A stretch of DNA of 64,000 bases from Burkholderiales bacterium (lineage in GTDB: Bacteria > Pseudomonadota > Gammaproteobacteria > Burkholderiales > SG8-41). The position numbers were made by a program, and so were the translations under genes. Shown in pieces: positions 19,815 through 28,813 of the stretch (positions are counted from its first letter, which is position 1; every line of letters begins with the position of its first letter). Where the stretch lies: positions 1 to 64,000 of the forward strand of contig JALHRQ010000013.1 of NCBI GenBank assembly GCA_022841375.1. Reading direction: 5' to 3'. The notes beneath the pieces were generated by a model that did not search any database, had not been told where the DNA came from, and saw nothing but the letters and a program-made list of their open reading frames with translations.

Positions 19815-20615
19815 ATGAAAGTTTATTTCATCGGCGCCGGTCCCGGCGCTTCCGACCTGATCACGCTGCGCGGTGCCAACATACTGGGCCGCGTCGACAT
19901 GGTGCTGTACGCCGGTTCGCTGGTGCCGACTGACATGCTGCAGCATTGTCGCCAGGATGCTGAGTTGATTGATACCGCCAAGCTCGACCTCGAACAACAG
20001 GAGGCGTGTTACCGGCGTGCCCAAGGGGCTGACTACGACGTCGCGCGCCTGCACTCGGGTGATCCGGCGATCTACGGCGCGACCGCCGAGCAAATGCGGC
20101 GACTCGATGCGCTCGGTATTGAATACGAGGTGGTGCCGGGTGTTTCGTCGTTCAGCGCAGCCGCCGCGACGGTCAAGGCTGAGTTGACCAAGCCGGAAGT
20201 ATCGCAGACCATCATCCTGACCCGCGTTTCCGGTCGTGCGTCGGCGGTGCCGGAGGCGGAAGCACTTGCCAAATTGGCCGGGCATCGCGCAACCATGTGC
20301 ATCTTCCTGTCGGGGCCGCATTTAAAAAAAATCGTTACCGTCCTGCGTCTGCATTATCCAGAGGACACGCCATTGACCCTGGTCTATCGGGCTAGCTGGC
20401 CCGAGCAGCGTATCTATCAGGGAACGTTGGGTACGGTGCTGAAAGAGACTAAGCGCGGTGCCTGGAATCTGACCACCATGCTGCTGGTCGGTGCCGCACT
20501 GGGTCACGGCGAGCAGGTGGAGTCAAGTTTGTACGCAAAGGATTTTAAACACCTGTTTCGCGCTGTGAAAAAGACCAAACATAAGGCCGAAAAGACCGCA
20601 AAGGCGATAGCGTGA
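19815..20615 (+). CDS. cbiF: Precorrin-4 C11-methyltransferase
   Basis: CbiF/CobM methylates C11 of (cobalt-)precorrin-4. The 266-residue protein begins KVYFIGAGPGASDLITLRG, contains YAGSLVPTDMLQHC, RLHSGDPAIYGATAEQM near residue 75 and VPGVSSFSAAAATVKAELT near 105, and ends with a lysine-rich tail (VKKTKHKAEKTAKAIA). The tail is longer and more basic than usual. The stop overlaps the GTG start of cbiG. Confidence 0.94.
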   Translation: MKVYFIGAGPGASDLITLRGANILGRVDMVLYAGSLVPTDMLQHCRQDAELIDTAKLDLEQQEACYRRAQGADYDVARLHSGDPAIYGATAEQMRRLDALGIEYEVVPGVSSFSAAAATVKAELTKPEVSQTIILTRVSGRASAVPEAEALAKLAGHRATMCIFLSGPHLKKIVTVLRLHYPEDTPLTLVYRASWPEQRIYQGTLGTVLKETKRGAWNLTTMLLVGAALGHGEQVESSLYAKDFKHLFRAVKKTKHKAEKTAKAIA

Positions 20616-21367
20616 GTGAGTCACTCGGGATCTGGCTGGTGCGCGCAGAAAGCGAAGCACTCGCCGCTCTTCTGCAAGCGCAGCTCGGTGGCGCGCTGTA
20701 CCGGCCCTGGCTGAATCCGGCTGTGGCGCAGAAGCAGCAGTTCAGCGCGGCTTATAGGCAGCATGCGCAGTGGGTGATGGTTGCAGCCAGTGGCATCGCG
20801 GTGCGCTTTCTCGATGGCTTGGCGCAGGACAAGCACAGCGATCCGGCACTGGTGGTGCTGGACGAAGCAGGTCGTTACGCGGTGTCGCTGCTGGCTGGTC
20901 ACGAAGGCGGCGCCAACCGTCTGGCTTATCGTGTCGCCAATGTGGTCGGCGCGGTGCCGGTGATCACCACGGCGACCGAGACCTTGAAGCCACTCGTGGT
21001 CGGCATTGGCTGCCGCAAGGGCGTGTCTGTTGATCAGATTTCTGCGGCGGTGCGCAAGGCACTTGGCGCGCGTTGGGTGGACGAAGTGCGCGAGGTGGCG
21101 ACGATCGACCTGAAGGAGGATGAGCCGGGATTGATCGAATTCTGCGCGCGGCATGGTTTGCCGCTGCGCGTCTTTGCGCACGCAACGGTAGCAGCGCGGG
21201 CGTGGGTGACGCAAGCATCGGAGTGGGTGAACCAGAGCGTGGGCGTTTATGGCGTATGCGAACCGTGCGCCTTGATTGCCTGTAGCCGTGGGAAATTGAT
21301 AGTGCCGAAAATGGCGTTGGATGGTGTTGCCGTGGCCGTGGTGGAAGATAAGTGGATGGAAGCATGA
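20612..21367 (+). CDS. cbiG: Cobalt-precorrin-5A hydrolase
   Basis: CbiG opens the delta-lactone of cobalt-precorrin-5A and releases the C20 carbon as acetaldehyde; it replaces the oxygen-dependent CobG step of the aerobic route. Visible are the central segment VVLDEAGRYAVSLLAGHEGGANRLA near residues 85-105 and the C-terminal domain starting LVVGIGCRKGVSVDQI near 130. At 251 residues it is on the short side, with the N-terminal domain reduced. It starts at GTG overlapping cbiF. Confidence 0.92.
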   Translation: MSESLGIWLVRAESEALAALLQAQLGGALYRPWLNPAVAQKQQFSAAYRQHAQWVMVAASGIAVRFLDGLAQDKHSDPALVVLDEAGRYAVSLLAGHEGGANRLAYRVANVVGAVPVITTATETLKPLVVGIGCRKGVSVDQISAAVRKALGARWVDEVREVATIDLKEDEPGLIEFCARHGLPLRVFAHATVAARAWVTQASEWVNQSVGVYGVCEPCALIACSRGKLIVPKMALDGVAVAVVEDKWMEA

Positions 21368-22923
21368 GCGGTGTACTGCATCTGGTTTCGGTCGGGCCGG
21401 GATTTAACGACTTGATCATCCCGCGTGCCGAAGCGGCGCTGCGTGACAGCGACGTGATCGTGGCCTACGAGTTGTATTTGCGCTGGATCGAGCCGTGGCT
21501 GGCGGGAAAGGAAATTCATACGCCGCCACTGACGCAAGAGCGGGAGAGGGCTTTACTGGCGATCGACAAAGCCCGCAGCGGTGCCAAAGTCGCATTGATT
21601 TCCAGCGGCGACATCGGTATTTACGCGATGGCCGCGCTGGCATTCGAAGAAATGCGTGAAGACGATACCTACGAGGTCAATGTCGTGCCCGGCATTACCG
21701 CGGCCAATGCCTGCGCTTCGTTGCTGGGCTCGCCGCTATCGCACGACTTCGCGACTCTAAGCTTGTCCGATCTGCTGTGTCCCTGGGAGTGGATCGAAAA
21801 CCGCGCACGGCACATCGCTGAAGCCGACCTGGCTTGCGTGTTGTATAACGTGCAGAGCGCTGGTCGGCAGCAAGGCGTCTACCGCATCTTGAACCTCATG
21901 CTTGAATCCAAGACGCCTAATACGTTGTGCGGCGTAGTGAAGAATGCCTATCGACCCGGTCAGCAGGTCAGCATCTACCGCTTGGAAGAATTACCGGCGT
22001 TGCAGTTCGATATGCTCACCACCATCGTGATCGGGAACCGGTTTACCCGGCGCAAGCGCGGGCACATTTTTACACCGCGCGGTTATAACGACTGGACTTC
22101 TCAGGAAGTTGCGCCAGCCATGCAGCCAGAAGAACATGCGTTACCCGATAATGCAGTCTGGGTTTTTTCCGGCACCAGCGACGGCAATGCGCTGGCGGCT
22201 CAGTTGGCAGCAGGACAGGGCTGCCCGGTAATCGTGTCGGCGGCAACCGAATATGGTGGCGAAGTGGCCATCAAAGACTGTGCTGGCGTGTCTGTATGGG
22301 CTGGCCGTCAAGGCGTTGAAGCACGCAGGCAGGCGCTGGTTCGCGGTCATGCGCGCGCGCTGGTCGATGCGACCCATCCCTACGCCAATATCATTTCTGA
22401 ACAGTTGATCGGTCTAACGCGTGAGCTTGGCATTCCTTATTTGCGCTACGAACGGCCCAGTGTGCTTGCGCCGGAGTGCCATGAGTTGTGCGAATCGATG
22501 GCACAAGCCGCCGAGCGCGCCATCACAATCGGCCAACGTATTTTTCTGGCGACCGGCTCCAAGGATCTGGCGACGTTTCTGCAAGCGCCCGGTGCAAAGG
22601 AGCGTGAGTGGTTTGTCCGCGTCACAGCGGAGCCGGATTTCATTCGGCGCGCGATCGATCTGGGGGTGCCGCGTAGCCACCTGTGTGCGATGCAAGGGCC
22701 ATTCTCGCAAGCGTTCAATACGGCGCTATGGCGCGATTGGCAAATCGATTGCGTGGTAACCAAGGATTCCGGCGATGCCGGCGGCTATCGCGCCAAAGCA
22801 GCAGCGGCGCAGGCGCTGGATATTCCATTGCTGGTGATTCGGCGACCGAAGCTGGCCTACCCGCTGGTCACCTCGACGTTCGATGCTGTATTACAGCAAC
22901 TGGCAGCGTGGAAAATAGCATGA
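21364..22923 (+). CDS. Precorrin-3B C17-methyltransferase fused to precorrin-6A reductase
   Basis: Residues ~1-245 are a CbiH/CobJ methylase (LHLVSVGPGFNDLIIPRAE, ISSGDIGIYAMAALAFEEM, VVPGITAANACASLLGSPL), which contracts the ring while methylating C17. Residues ~255-519 are a CbiJ/CobK reductase (VWVFSGTSDGNALAAQL, ALVDATHPYANIISEQL, VVTKDSGDAGGYRAKAAAA), which reduces the macrocycle at C18-C19. The start at 21364 overlaps the cbiG stop (ATGA); the ATG at 21352 is less likely. The stop overlaps the cobW start. Fusions of these two enzymes occur in other proteobacteria. Confidence 0.92.
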   Translation: MSGVLHLVSVGPGFNDLIIPRAEAALRDSDVIVAYELYLRWIEPWLAGKEIHTPPLTQERERALLAIDKARSGAKVALISSGDIGIYAMAALAFEEMREDDTYEVNVVPGITAANACASLLGSPLSHDFATLSLSDLLCPWEWIENRARHIAEADLACVLYNVQSAGRQQGVYRILNLMLESKTPNTLCGVVKNAYRPGQQVSIYRLEELPALQFDMLTTIVIGNRFTRRKRGHIFTPRGYNDWTSQEVAPAMQPEEHALPDNAVWVFSGTSDGNALAAQLAAGQGCPVIVSAATEYGGEVAIKDCAGVSVWAGRQGVEARRQALVRGHARALVDATHPYANIISEQLIGLTRELGIPYLRYERPSVLAPECHELCESMAQAAERAITIGQRIFLATGSKDLATFLQAPGAKEREWFVRVTAEPDFIRRAIDLGVPRSHLCAMQGPFSQAFNTALWRDWQIDCVVTKDSGDAGGYRAKAAAAQALDIPLLVIRRPKLAYPLVTSTFDAVLQQLAAWKIA

Positions 22924-24035
22924 ATCAGTTGATCCCGGTCACCATCGTCACCGGTTTTCTGGGCTCGGGCAAAACCACTTTGCTTTGCGGTCTGATTAAA
23001 CGCAGGCAAACCCGCCGTCTCGCGCTATTGATCAATGAGTTCGGCGAGGTCTCCATCGATGGCGCACTGATTCGGGGTGGCGTTGACGGCGATAACCAGA
23101 TTCGGATTCACGATTTTCCGTACGGCCTGATTGCCTATGGTGATGACGAACTTTTTATTCCGACCATGCGCGCGATCGCCGAGCGCCGCGCCAATGTCGA
23201 TCATGTGCTGATCGAGACCTCCGGCTTGGCGTTGCCGACGGCCGTAATGGAAATGCTGCAGGGACCCGAGCTGGCCGGAGATTTTATTCTGGATGCGACA
23301 CTGGCAGTGGTGGATACGCCATTGTTATTGTCCAATCAATTCGAACGTGACAATGAGGCTCATGGCTCGCAAGCTGCGGTCGCCAGTTTGTTTGAACAGC
23401 AGATCGAATACGCAGATGTCGTGGTGTTAAACAAAGTCGACCTGCTTGATGAGAAGGCGCTGCTACTGGCCGAGACCCGCGTTCGACAATGTGCGCCGAA
23501 CGTGCGCTTTCTTGAACTCGCCTACCACGCGCAACTCGATATCCGGCTCGCTCTGGGCCTGCGCTTGCACCAGCCGACGCTGGTTGCGCACGACCACCGT
23601 TACACGCCGCTGGTGCCGATGCCGGGTCCCGATGCTTCTTTGCTCGGCAATCAAGAGCGCCTGAACGGTCATGCCCATTCTGGCTTGAGTGCACATACCC
23701 ATGGCCTTGCAACGCACAAGCATTTTCATGAGCAAGATCCGGGTTGGCTTTCGTTTGTGCTGCGCAGCCAGGAACCGCAACAAGCAGAACGACTGAAAGC
23801 GGCGCTGGTTGAAGTGGCCAGAGTGGAGCCGATCCTGCGGGCCAAAGGATTTATTCGCTCCACCGATCCGCAGCACACGGCAGTGGTGCAGGGTGTGCGC
23901 TCGCGTGTAACGATCAGTCCCGGTGCGGCAAACGAATTCTCCCAAAAATCGGAACTTGTTTTCATCGGTTACCACCCGAGCCGCACCAATGTGACGGCAC
24001 TGTTATCCGACTTGACCGGAACCACCTGGGAATAA
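22920..24035 (+). CDS. cobW: CobW-type GTPase lacking the usual CxCC motif
   Basis: CobW is a COG0523 G3E GTPase, thought to deliver cobalt for corrin synthesis. The Walker A motif GFLGSGKTT lies at residues ~11-19, the Walker B-like ETSGLALPTAV near 100 and the NKVDLL base-recognition motif near 165. A histidine-rich loop (HAHSGLSAHTHGLATHKHFH, residues ~244-263) and a C-terminal CobW_C domain follow. The GCxCC metal motif normally found near residues 60-75 is not visible; the corresponding stretch reads FPYGLIAYGDDELF. The metal may therefore be handled by the histidine loop. Start overlaps the preceding stop (ATGA). Confidence 0.88.
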   Translation: MNQLIPVTIVTGFLGSGKTTLLCGLIKRRQTRRLALLINEFGEVSIDGALIRGGVDGDNQIRIHDFPYGLIAYGDDELFIPTMRAIAERRANVDHVLIETSGLALPTAVMEMLQGPELAGDFILDATLAVVDTPLLLSNQFERDNEAHGSQAAVASLFEQQIEYADVVVLNKVDLLDEKALLLAETRVRQCAPNVRFLELAYHAQLDIRLALGLRLHQPTLVAHDHRYTPLVPMPGPDASLLGNQERLNGHAHSGLSAHTHGLATHKHFHEQDPGWLSFVLRSQEPQQAERLKAALVEVARVEPILRAKGFIRSTDPQHTAVVQGVRSRVTISPGAANEFSQKSELVFIGYHPSRTNVTALLSDLTGTTWE

Positions 24036-24040
24036 TTGCA

Positions 24041-24643
24041 ATGAAAACAGATCCTGAATCGCATAAGCGGATGGCCCAGCGTCATAAAGAGGGCTTCGAA
24101 AAAAAGAAGGCCGCAGCGCAAAAAGAAAAAGGCTTGCTGATTGTGTACACCGGCACTGGCAAAGGCAAATCCACCGCCGCATTCGGCATGGGGTTGCGCA
24201 TACTCGGCCATCAGATGAAATTGGGTGTGGTGCAGTTCATTAAGGGCGCATTGCACAGCGCAGAACGCGAGGTGCTTGGTAATAACCCCAATTGCGATTT
24301 TCATGTGGTCGGCGCCGGCTATACCTGGGATACGCAGGATCGCGCAGCCGACATGAAAACCGCCGCCAACGGCTGGGCCGAAGCGGTCAGGATGATCAAC
24401 GATCCTTCCTACGACATGGTGATTCTCGATGAACTCAATATCGTGCTCAAGTATCAATATCTCGATCTGGCCGAAGTCCTGGAGGTATTCAGCAATCGGC
24501 GCGAGATGCTGCACATTGTAGTTACCGGTCGCCATGCGCCGGAGAGATTAATCGCGCTGGCCGATCTCGTCAGCGATATTCGTCCGGTTAAGCATCCGTA
24601 TCAGGAGCAGGGCATCAAGGCACAAAAAGGCGTGGAGTTTTAA
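24041..24643 (+). CDS. cobO: Cob(I)yrinic acid a,c-diamide adenosyltransferase
   Basis: CobO/BtuR attaches the 5'-deoxyadenosyl group of ATP to Co(I) corrinoids. The 200-residue protein has a charged N-terminal helix, the P-loop YTGTGKGKSTAAFGMGLR near residues 36-53, and MVILDELNIVLKYQYLDL near 125. The C-terminal VSDIRPVKHPYQEQGIKAQKGVEF is typical. It is followed one base later by cbiA. Confidence 0.95.
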   Translation: MKTDPESHKRMAQRHKEGFEKKKAAAQKEKGLLIVYTGTGKGKSTAAFGMGLRILGHQMKLGVVQFIKGALHSAEREVLGNNPNCDFHVVGAGYTWDTQDRAADMKTAANGWAEAVRMINDPSYDMVILDELNIVLKYQYLDLAEVLEVFSNRREMLHIVVTGRHAPERLIALADLVSDIRPVKHPYQEQGIKAQKGVEF

Positions 24644-24644
24644 C

Positions 24645-25937
24645 GTGCAAACGCGACGTTGCCCAGCGCTATTCATCAGCGCGCCCGGCTCCAATCACGG
24701 CAAAACGACCGTCACTGCCGCGCTCGCCCGCTTCCATGCCGAGCAAGGCCGCAAGGTCAGGGTGTTCAAGACCGGGCCGGATTTTCTCGACCCGATGATA
24801 CTCGAGCGCGCGTGCGGCCAGCCGGTGTACCAGCTTGACCTTTGGTTGGTGGGGGAAGCAGAATGCCGGCGCCTTGTCTACGAAGCAGCACAAGAAGCCG
24901 ATCTGATTCTGATCGAAGGGGTGATGGGCTTGTTCGATGGTTGTCCCTGTAGTGCCGATCTCGCTCAAAAATTGGGGGTGCCGGTACTCGCAGTGATCAA
25001 CACGACCGGCGTGGCGCAAACGCTTGGGGCAATCGCTTATGGACTTGCCCACTATCGTGCTGAACTGCCGTTCGCCGGTGTCCTGGCCAACTCGGTTGCC
25101 AGCGCCCGTCATGCCGAAATGATCGTGCAGGGCATGCCGCCGGGGATGCGTTATTTTGGCGGGCTGCCGCGTGCATCGCAATTCACTTTGCCGGAGCGGC
25201 ATCTGGGCCTAGTTCAGGCGGCAGAGATTGTCGACCTTGAATCGCGCCTGTCGGCGGCCGCGGCGTCGATTGCGTCGACCGACTTGGCCGCATTGCCGGC
25301 AGCAGTGGAATTCACCTGCGCCGCAGCAGAAGCGCTGCCGCAACTGCTGGCCGGGGCACGCGTCGGCATTGCACGTGATCCGGCGTTTTCGTTTATCTAT
25401 CCGGCCAACCTGGATTTGTTGCGGGCGCTGGGCGCCGAGCTGGTTTTCTTTTCACCGCTGGCCGACCAAGCGCTGCCGGAGATCGACAGTCTTTACCTGC
25501 CGGGCGGTTATCCGGAACTCCATCTCCAGCAATTGCAGGATAACGTGGCGCTGAAAGCCGCGCTGCAAAACCACTTTCGACAGGGAAAACCGATTTACGC
25601 GGAGTGCGGCGGCATGCTGTATCTGCTCGAATCGCTCACCGACAAAGCCGGAAAACGCGGCATGATGACGGGCATTTTCCCGGGACATGCCGTCATGCAG
25701 GCGCGCTTGCAAGGCCTCGGTTATCAATCGGCACCAATGCCGGGCGGTGTGTTGCACAGTCATGCCTTTCACCATTCGGTGATCGACACGCCACTGATTC
25801 CGATCGCATCCGGCGAGCGTTTGTACAATACCTCGAAAGGAGAAAAAATTTTTCAATTGGAGCGACTGACAGCAAGTTACCTTCACTGTTATTTTCCTTC
25901 CAATCCAGGCGCGGCTGCCCGGCTGTTTCTGCCATGA
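24645..25937 (+). CDS. cbiA: Cobyrinate a,c-diamide synthase
   Basis: CbiA (CobB) amidates the a and c side chains of (hydrogeno)cobyrinate using ATP and glutamine. The 430-residue protein has an N-terminal dethiobiotin-synthetase-like domain with FISAPGSNHGKTTVTAALA, a middle EGVMGLFDG segment, and a C-terminal triad-type glutamine amidotransferase domain with the nucleophile in YAECGGMLYL (~residue 325). It starts at GTG. It provides the diamide needed by CobN-type insertion and also acts on cobalt-containing cobyrinate in the anaerobic route. Confidence 0.95.
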   Translation: MQTRRCPALFISAPGSNHGKTTVTAALARFHAEQGRKVRVFKTGPDFLDPMILERACGQPVYQLDLWLVGEAECRRLVYEAAQEADLILIEGVMGLFDGCPCSADLAQKLGVPVLAVINTTGVAQTLGAIAYGLAHYRAELPFAGVLANSVASARHAEMIVQGMPPGMRYFGGLPRASQFTLPERHLGLVQAAEIVDLESRLSAAAASIASTDLAALPAAVEFTCAAAEALPQLLAGARVGIARDPAFSFIYPANLDLLRALGAELVFFSPLADQALPEIDSLYLPGGYPELHLQQLQDNVALKAALQNHFRQGKPIYAECGGMLYLLESLTDKAGKRGMMTGIFPGHAVMQARLQGLGYQSAPMPGGVLHSHAFHHSVIDTPLIPIASGERLYNTSKGEKIFQLERLTASYLHCYFPSNPGAAARLFLP

Positions 25938-26599
25938 ACCGATTCAGCAACGAAGAGATCGCCGTGGTTTACAAGGTGATTGCCGAACGGCGGGACATCC
26001 GTCATTTTCTGCCGGATCTGATCGAGCCGGAGTTGCTGGTCCGGCTGTTGAACGCCGCGCATCTGGCCCCCAGCGTCGGCTTCATGCAGCCGTGGCGGTT
26101 CATCCGGATTTCCGCCCCCAGCCTGCGTACAACAATTCACCAGATGGTCGAACAAGAGCGCATCAACACCGCTCATGCTTTGGGGGAGCGGGAAGACGAG
26201 TTCATGCGGCTGAAAGTGGAGGGTGTGCGCGAGTGCGGCGAATTATTGGTGGTGGCGTTGATGGATCGGCGCGAGGAGCATATTTTCGGACGCCGCACGC
26301 TGCCGGAAATGGATCTCGCCTCGGTCGCTTGCGCGATTCAAAATATCTGGTTGGCGGCCCGCGCCGAAGGCATCGGCATGGGCTGGGTTTCGCTGTTCGA
26401 TCCGGAGCAGCTGCGCCTGTTACTGGACATGCCCGCCGGCGCCAAGCCGATTGCGATACTGTGTCTTGGTCATGTGGAAGCCTTTTATCCGAAGCCGATG
26501 CTTGAACTGGAAGGCTGGGCTGCGCGCCAGAAGCTGCAAGACATGGTGTATGAGAATGCGTGGTGCAATCATGTCGAGATTAATAGAGAACCTGAGTAA
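25934..26599 (+). CDS. bluB: 5,6-dimethylbenzimidazole synthase
   Basis: BluB is a flavin-destroying nitroreductase-fold enzyme that turns FMNH2 and oxygen into 5,6-dimethylbenzimidazole, the lower ligand base. The 221-residue protein has RRDIRHFLPDLIEPELL near residue 15, AAHLAPSVGFMQPWRFI near 40 and a GMGWVSLFDPEQLR segment near 145. The BluB step needs oxygen, so although the ring route is of the anaerobic type the organism can at least meet oxygen. The start overlaps the cbiA stop (ATGA). Confidence 0.94.
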   Translation: MNRFSNEEIAVVYKVIAERRDIRHFLPDLIEPELLVRLLNAAHLAPSVGFMQPWRFIRISAPSLRTTIHQMVEQERINTAHALGEREDEFMRLKVEGVRECGELLVVALMDRREEHIFGRRTLPEMDLASVACAIQNIWLAARAEGIGMGWVSLFDPEQLRLLLDMPAGAKPIAILCLGHVEAFYPKPMLELEGWAARQKLQDMVYENAWCNHVEINREPE

Positions 26600-26641
26600 A
26601 CTTGAGCCATCAACCGTACTGTTTATTTTAAGGAGAATCGT

Positions 26642-27217
26642 ATGCGCAACAATTTCACCCGCTGGTGTATCACTCTCACCGCGATCACTTTCTGCAGTAT
26701 TGCCGATGCACATCCGGGACATGGGAGTGGCGTCATAGCGGGTATGGCCCATCCCTTACTTGGTCCTGACCATTTACTCGCGATGCTTGCGGTCGGTGTA
26801 TGGGCGGCTCAGTTGGGAGGCCGTGCAAGGTGGCTGGTGCCTGCCAGTTTTGTAGCGATCATGGTGCTGGCCGGCAGCATCGCTACGACTGGTATCGTGC
26901 TGCCCGTGGTCGAAAGCGGTATTGCGACTTCCGTTCTGCTGCTCGGTTTGCTGATCGCTTTTTCGGTGACGGTGACGCCCGCTCTTGGTGCGGGTATCGT
27001 CGGTTTATTTGCGGTTTTCCATGGCTATGCCCACGGTACTGAAATGTCGCTATATGGCACGCCATGGCAGTATGGATTCGGCTTTGTTGTATCTACCGCC
27101 GTATTGCATGGCGTCGGTCTGTTGCTCGGCCGGAGCTTGCATCAACAGGGCTTGTGGCTGCGTGCGGCGGGCGCCTTGGTCGCTGGCAGCGGCGTCTGGA
27201 TGATGATCGCAATTTAG
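26642..27217 (+). CDS. HupE/UreJ family nickel/cobalt permease
   Basis: HupE/UreJ proteins are small membrane permeases for Ni2+ or Co2+. The 191-residue protein has a signal peptide (cut after ...SIADA), then the metal motif HPGHGSG followed by HPLLGPDHLLAMLAVG, and five further hydrophobic segments with a second histidine motif FHGYAHGTEM. A good ribosome site (AAGGAGAATCGT) precedes ATG 26642. In this operon it most likely imports cobalt, in addition to CbtAB. Confidence 0.88.
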   Translation: MRNNFTRWCITLTAITFCSIADAHPGHGSGVIAGMAHPLLGPDHLLAMLAVGVWAAQLGGRARWLVPASFVAIMVLAGSIATTGIVLPVVESGIATSVLLLGLLIAFSVTVTPALGAGIVGLFAVFHGYAHGTEMSLYGTPWQYGFGFVVSTAVLHGVGLLLGRSLHQQGLWLRAAGALVAGSGVWMMIAI

Positions 27218-27305
27218 AGCGATATAGCGCCGTCTCGCGAACCACAATTTCGCTCTTGTACCCACCTATGAGCTCGAAGAAGCATAATTTTTGAGTTGAA
27301 CAGAC

Positions 27306-27854
27306 ATGACCCGTACGCTGGTTTTGGGTGGAGCACGCTCAGGTAAGAGTGCTTATGCAGAAAAGCTCGCTGCGGCTTGCGGCAAGGCGGTTATCTATGT
27401 AGCGACCGCGCAAGCGGGGGATGCGGAAATGGCGGCGCGCATTGATCGTCATCGGCAGCAGCGCGACCACGCCTGGATGACTGTTGAAGAACCTCGGGCC
27501 CTAGGCGCTGCAATCGCAAAATGGAGCGCACCGGAACGATTGATCCTGGTCGATTGCCTGACGATTTGGCTTTCCAACTTGCTGTTCGCACAGGCGCAAA
27601 CTTTTCCTGATGTGGGCGAGATTATTCCGCCCGCGTGCTTTCGCGAGGAACGCGAGCGCTTCCTGCAATCGCTAGAGCAAGCCGCCGGCGATGTAATCCT
27701 CGTATCGAATGAAGTCGGCATGGGTGTAATTCCGCAGGGCGCGATATCACGCTGGTTTGTCGATGAAGCGGGCTGTTTGCATCAAGCGATTGCGGCAGGT
27801 TGCGCGCGTGTGGTGTGGGTCGCCGCCGGGTTGCCGGTGATGCTGAAAGGCTGA
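27306..27854 (+). CDS. cobU: Adenosylcobinamide kinase/guanylyltransferase
   Basis: CobU (CobP) phosphorylates adenosylcobinamide and then transfers GMP to it. The 182-residue protein has the P-loop LVLGGARSGKSAYAEKLA at residues ~5-22, VIYVATAQAGDAEM near 35, the guanylylated histidine in RIDRHRQQRDHAW (~45-57), and VSNEVGMGVIP near 137. It starts a second block (cobU-cbiB-cobD-cbiP) after an 88-base gap from hupE. Confidence 0.95.
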   Translation: MTRTLVLGGARSGKSAYAEKLAAACGKAVIYVATAQAGDAEMAARIDRHRQQRDHAWMTVEEPRALGAAIAKWSAPERLILVDCLTIWLSNLLFAQAQTFPDVGEIIPPACFREERERFLQSLEQAAGDVILVSNEVGMGVIPQGAISRWFVDEAGCLHQAIAAGCARVVWVAAGLPVMLKG

Positions 27855-27856
27855 GC

Positions 27857-28810
27857 GTGCTGACCGATTTGAGCTTAACGATGATTGCGCTGCTGGTCAT
27901 TGTCGGCGTGCTGCTCGATTTGATGCTGGGCGAGGCGCGGCGCTGGCACCCGCTGGTAGGATTTGGCCTGCTGGCCAATACATTGGAGCGGGAGCTTAAT
28001 CAAGGTGGTCAAAAATACTTGAAGGGTGCGTTGGCGTGGCTATTGGCGATATTGCCGTTGGTGCTACTCGCGTATTGGACCATCCGCTGGAGTGCAATCC
28101 TGGGAATATGGGCGAGCGCCGGCATACACGCCGTGCTGCTTTATTTCAGCCTTGGATTGCGCAGTTTGCGCGACCATACGTTGCCGATCGAACGTGCGAT
28201 GGCACAAAACGATCTGGTCCAAGCGCGCCAGCTAACCGGGCGCATCGTAAGTCGCGACACAGCGCAGGCCGATGCCTCCGATCTGGCCAAAGCCGGTGTC
28301 GAGTCTTTGCTGGAAAACGGCAACGATGCAGTGTTCGGCGCGCTGTTCTGGTTCATCGTCGGGGGTGGGCCTGGTGCACTATTGTTCAGGCTGGCAAACA
28401 CGCTGGATGCAATGTGGGGATACCGTAATCCACGCTATCACGCCTTCGGGTGCGTCGCGGCTCGCATCGACGACGCTTTGAACTGGATTCCGGCAAGGTT
28501 CACTGCGCTGTCATACGCTCTGCTCGGCGACATGCGGCAAGCGTTGCATTGCTGGCATACGCAGGCGCCAAACTGGTCTAGTCCCAATGCCGGTCCAGTC
28601 ATGGCGGCTGGTGCGGGCGCTTTGGGTCTCATACTCGGTGGCGCAGCCTCTTACGAGGGGGTGACTGAGAACAGGCCGCCACTGGGAGTAGGGTGCGCCG
28701 CGAGCGCAACAGATATCGGACGCGCATGGCGATTGGTAGCGGGTGCCACCGCGCTATGGATAGCCGTCCTGAGCATTGTTGCGGCGTGCATATTTTTCTT
28801 GAAAGGGTGA
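27857..28810 (+). CDS. cbiB: Adenosylcobinamide-phosphate synthase
   Basis: CbiB joins (R)-1-amino-2-propanol phosphate (or its derivative) to adenosylcobyric acid. This ~317-residue membrane protein contains LDLMLGEARRWHPLVGFG near the N-terminus, the family motif ARQLTGRIVSRDTAQADASDL near 125, then DGVIAPLFW-like segments (ENGNDAVFGALFWFIVGG) and NTLDAMWGYRNPRY near 185. The GTG at 27857, two bases after the cobU stop, is preferred; ATG 27881 is possible. Confidence 0.92.
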   Translation: MLTDLSLTMIALLVIVGVLLDLMLGEARRWHPLVGFGLLANTLERELNQGGQKYLKGALAWLLAILPLVLLAYWTIRWSAILGIWASAGIHAVLLYFSLGLRSLRDHTLPIERAMAQNDLVQARQLTGRIVSRDTAQADASDLAKAGVESLLENGNDAVFGALFWFIVGGGPGALLFRLANTLDAMWGYRNPRYHAFGCVAARIDDALNWIPARFTALSYALLGDMRQALHCWHTQAPNWSSPNAGPVMAAGAGALGLILGGAASYEGVTENRPPLGVGCAASATDIGRAWRLVAGATALWIAVLSIVAACIFFLKG

Positions 28811-28813
28811 TGC

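Noticed and set aside
25604..25933. Upstream extension of the bluB frame into cbiA
   Set aside because: It overlaps the glutaminase domain of cbiA and has no BluB-like content; ATG 25934 is the family start.
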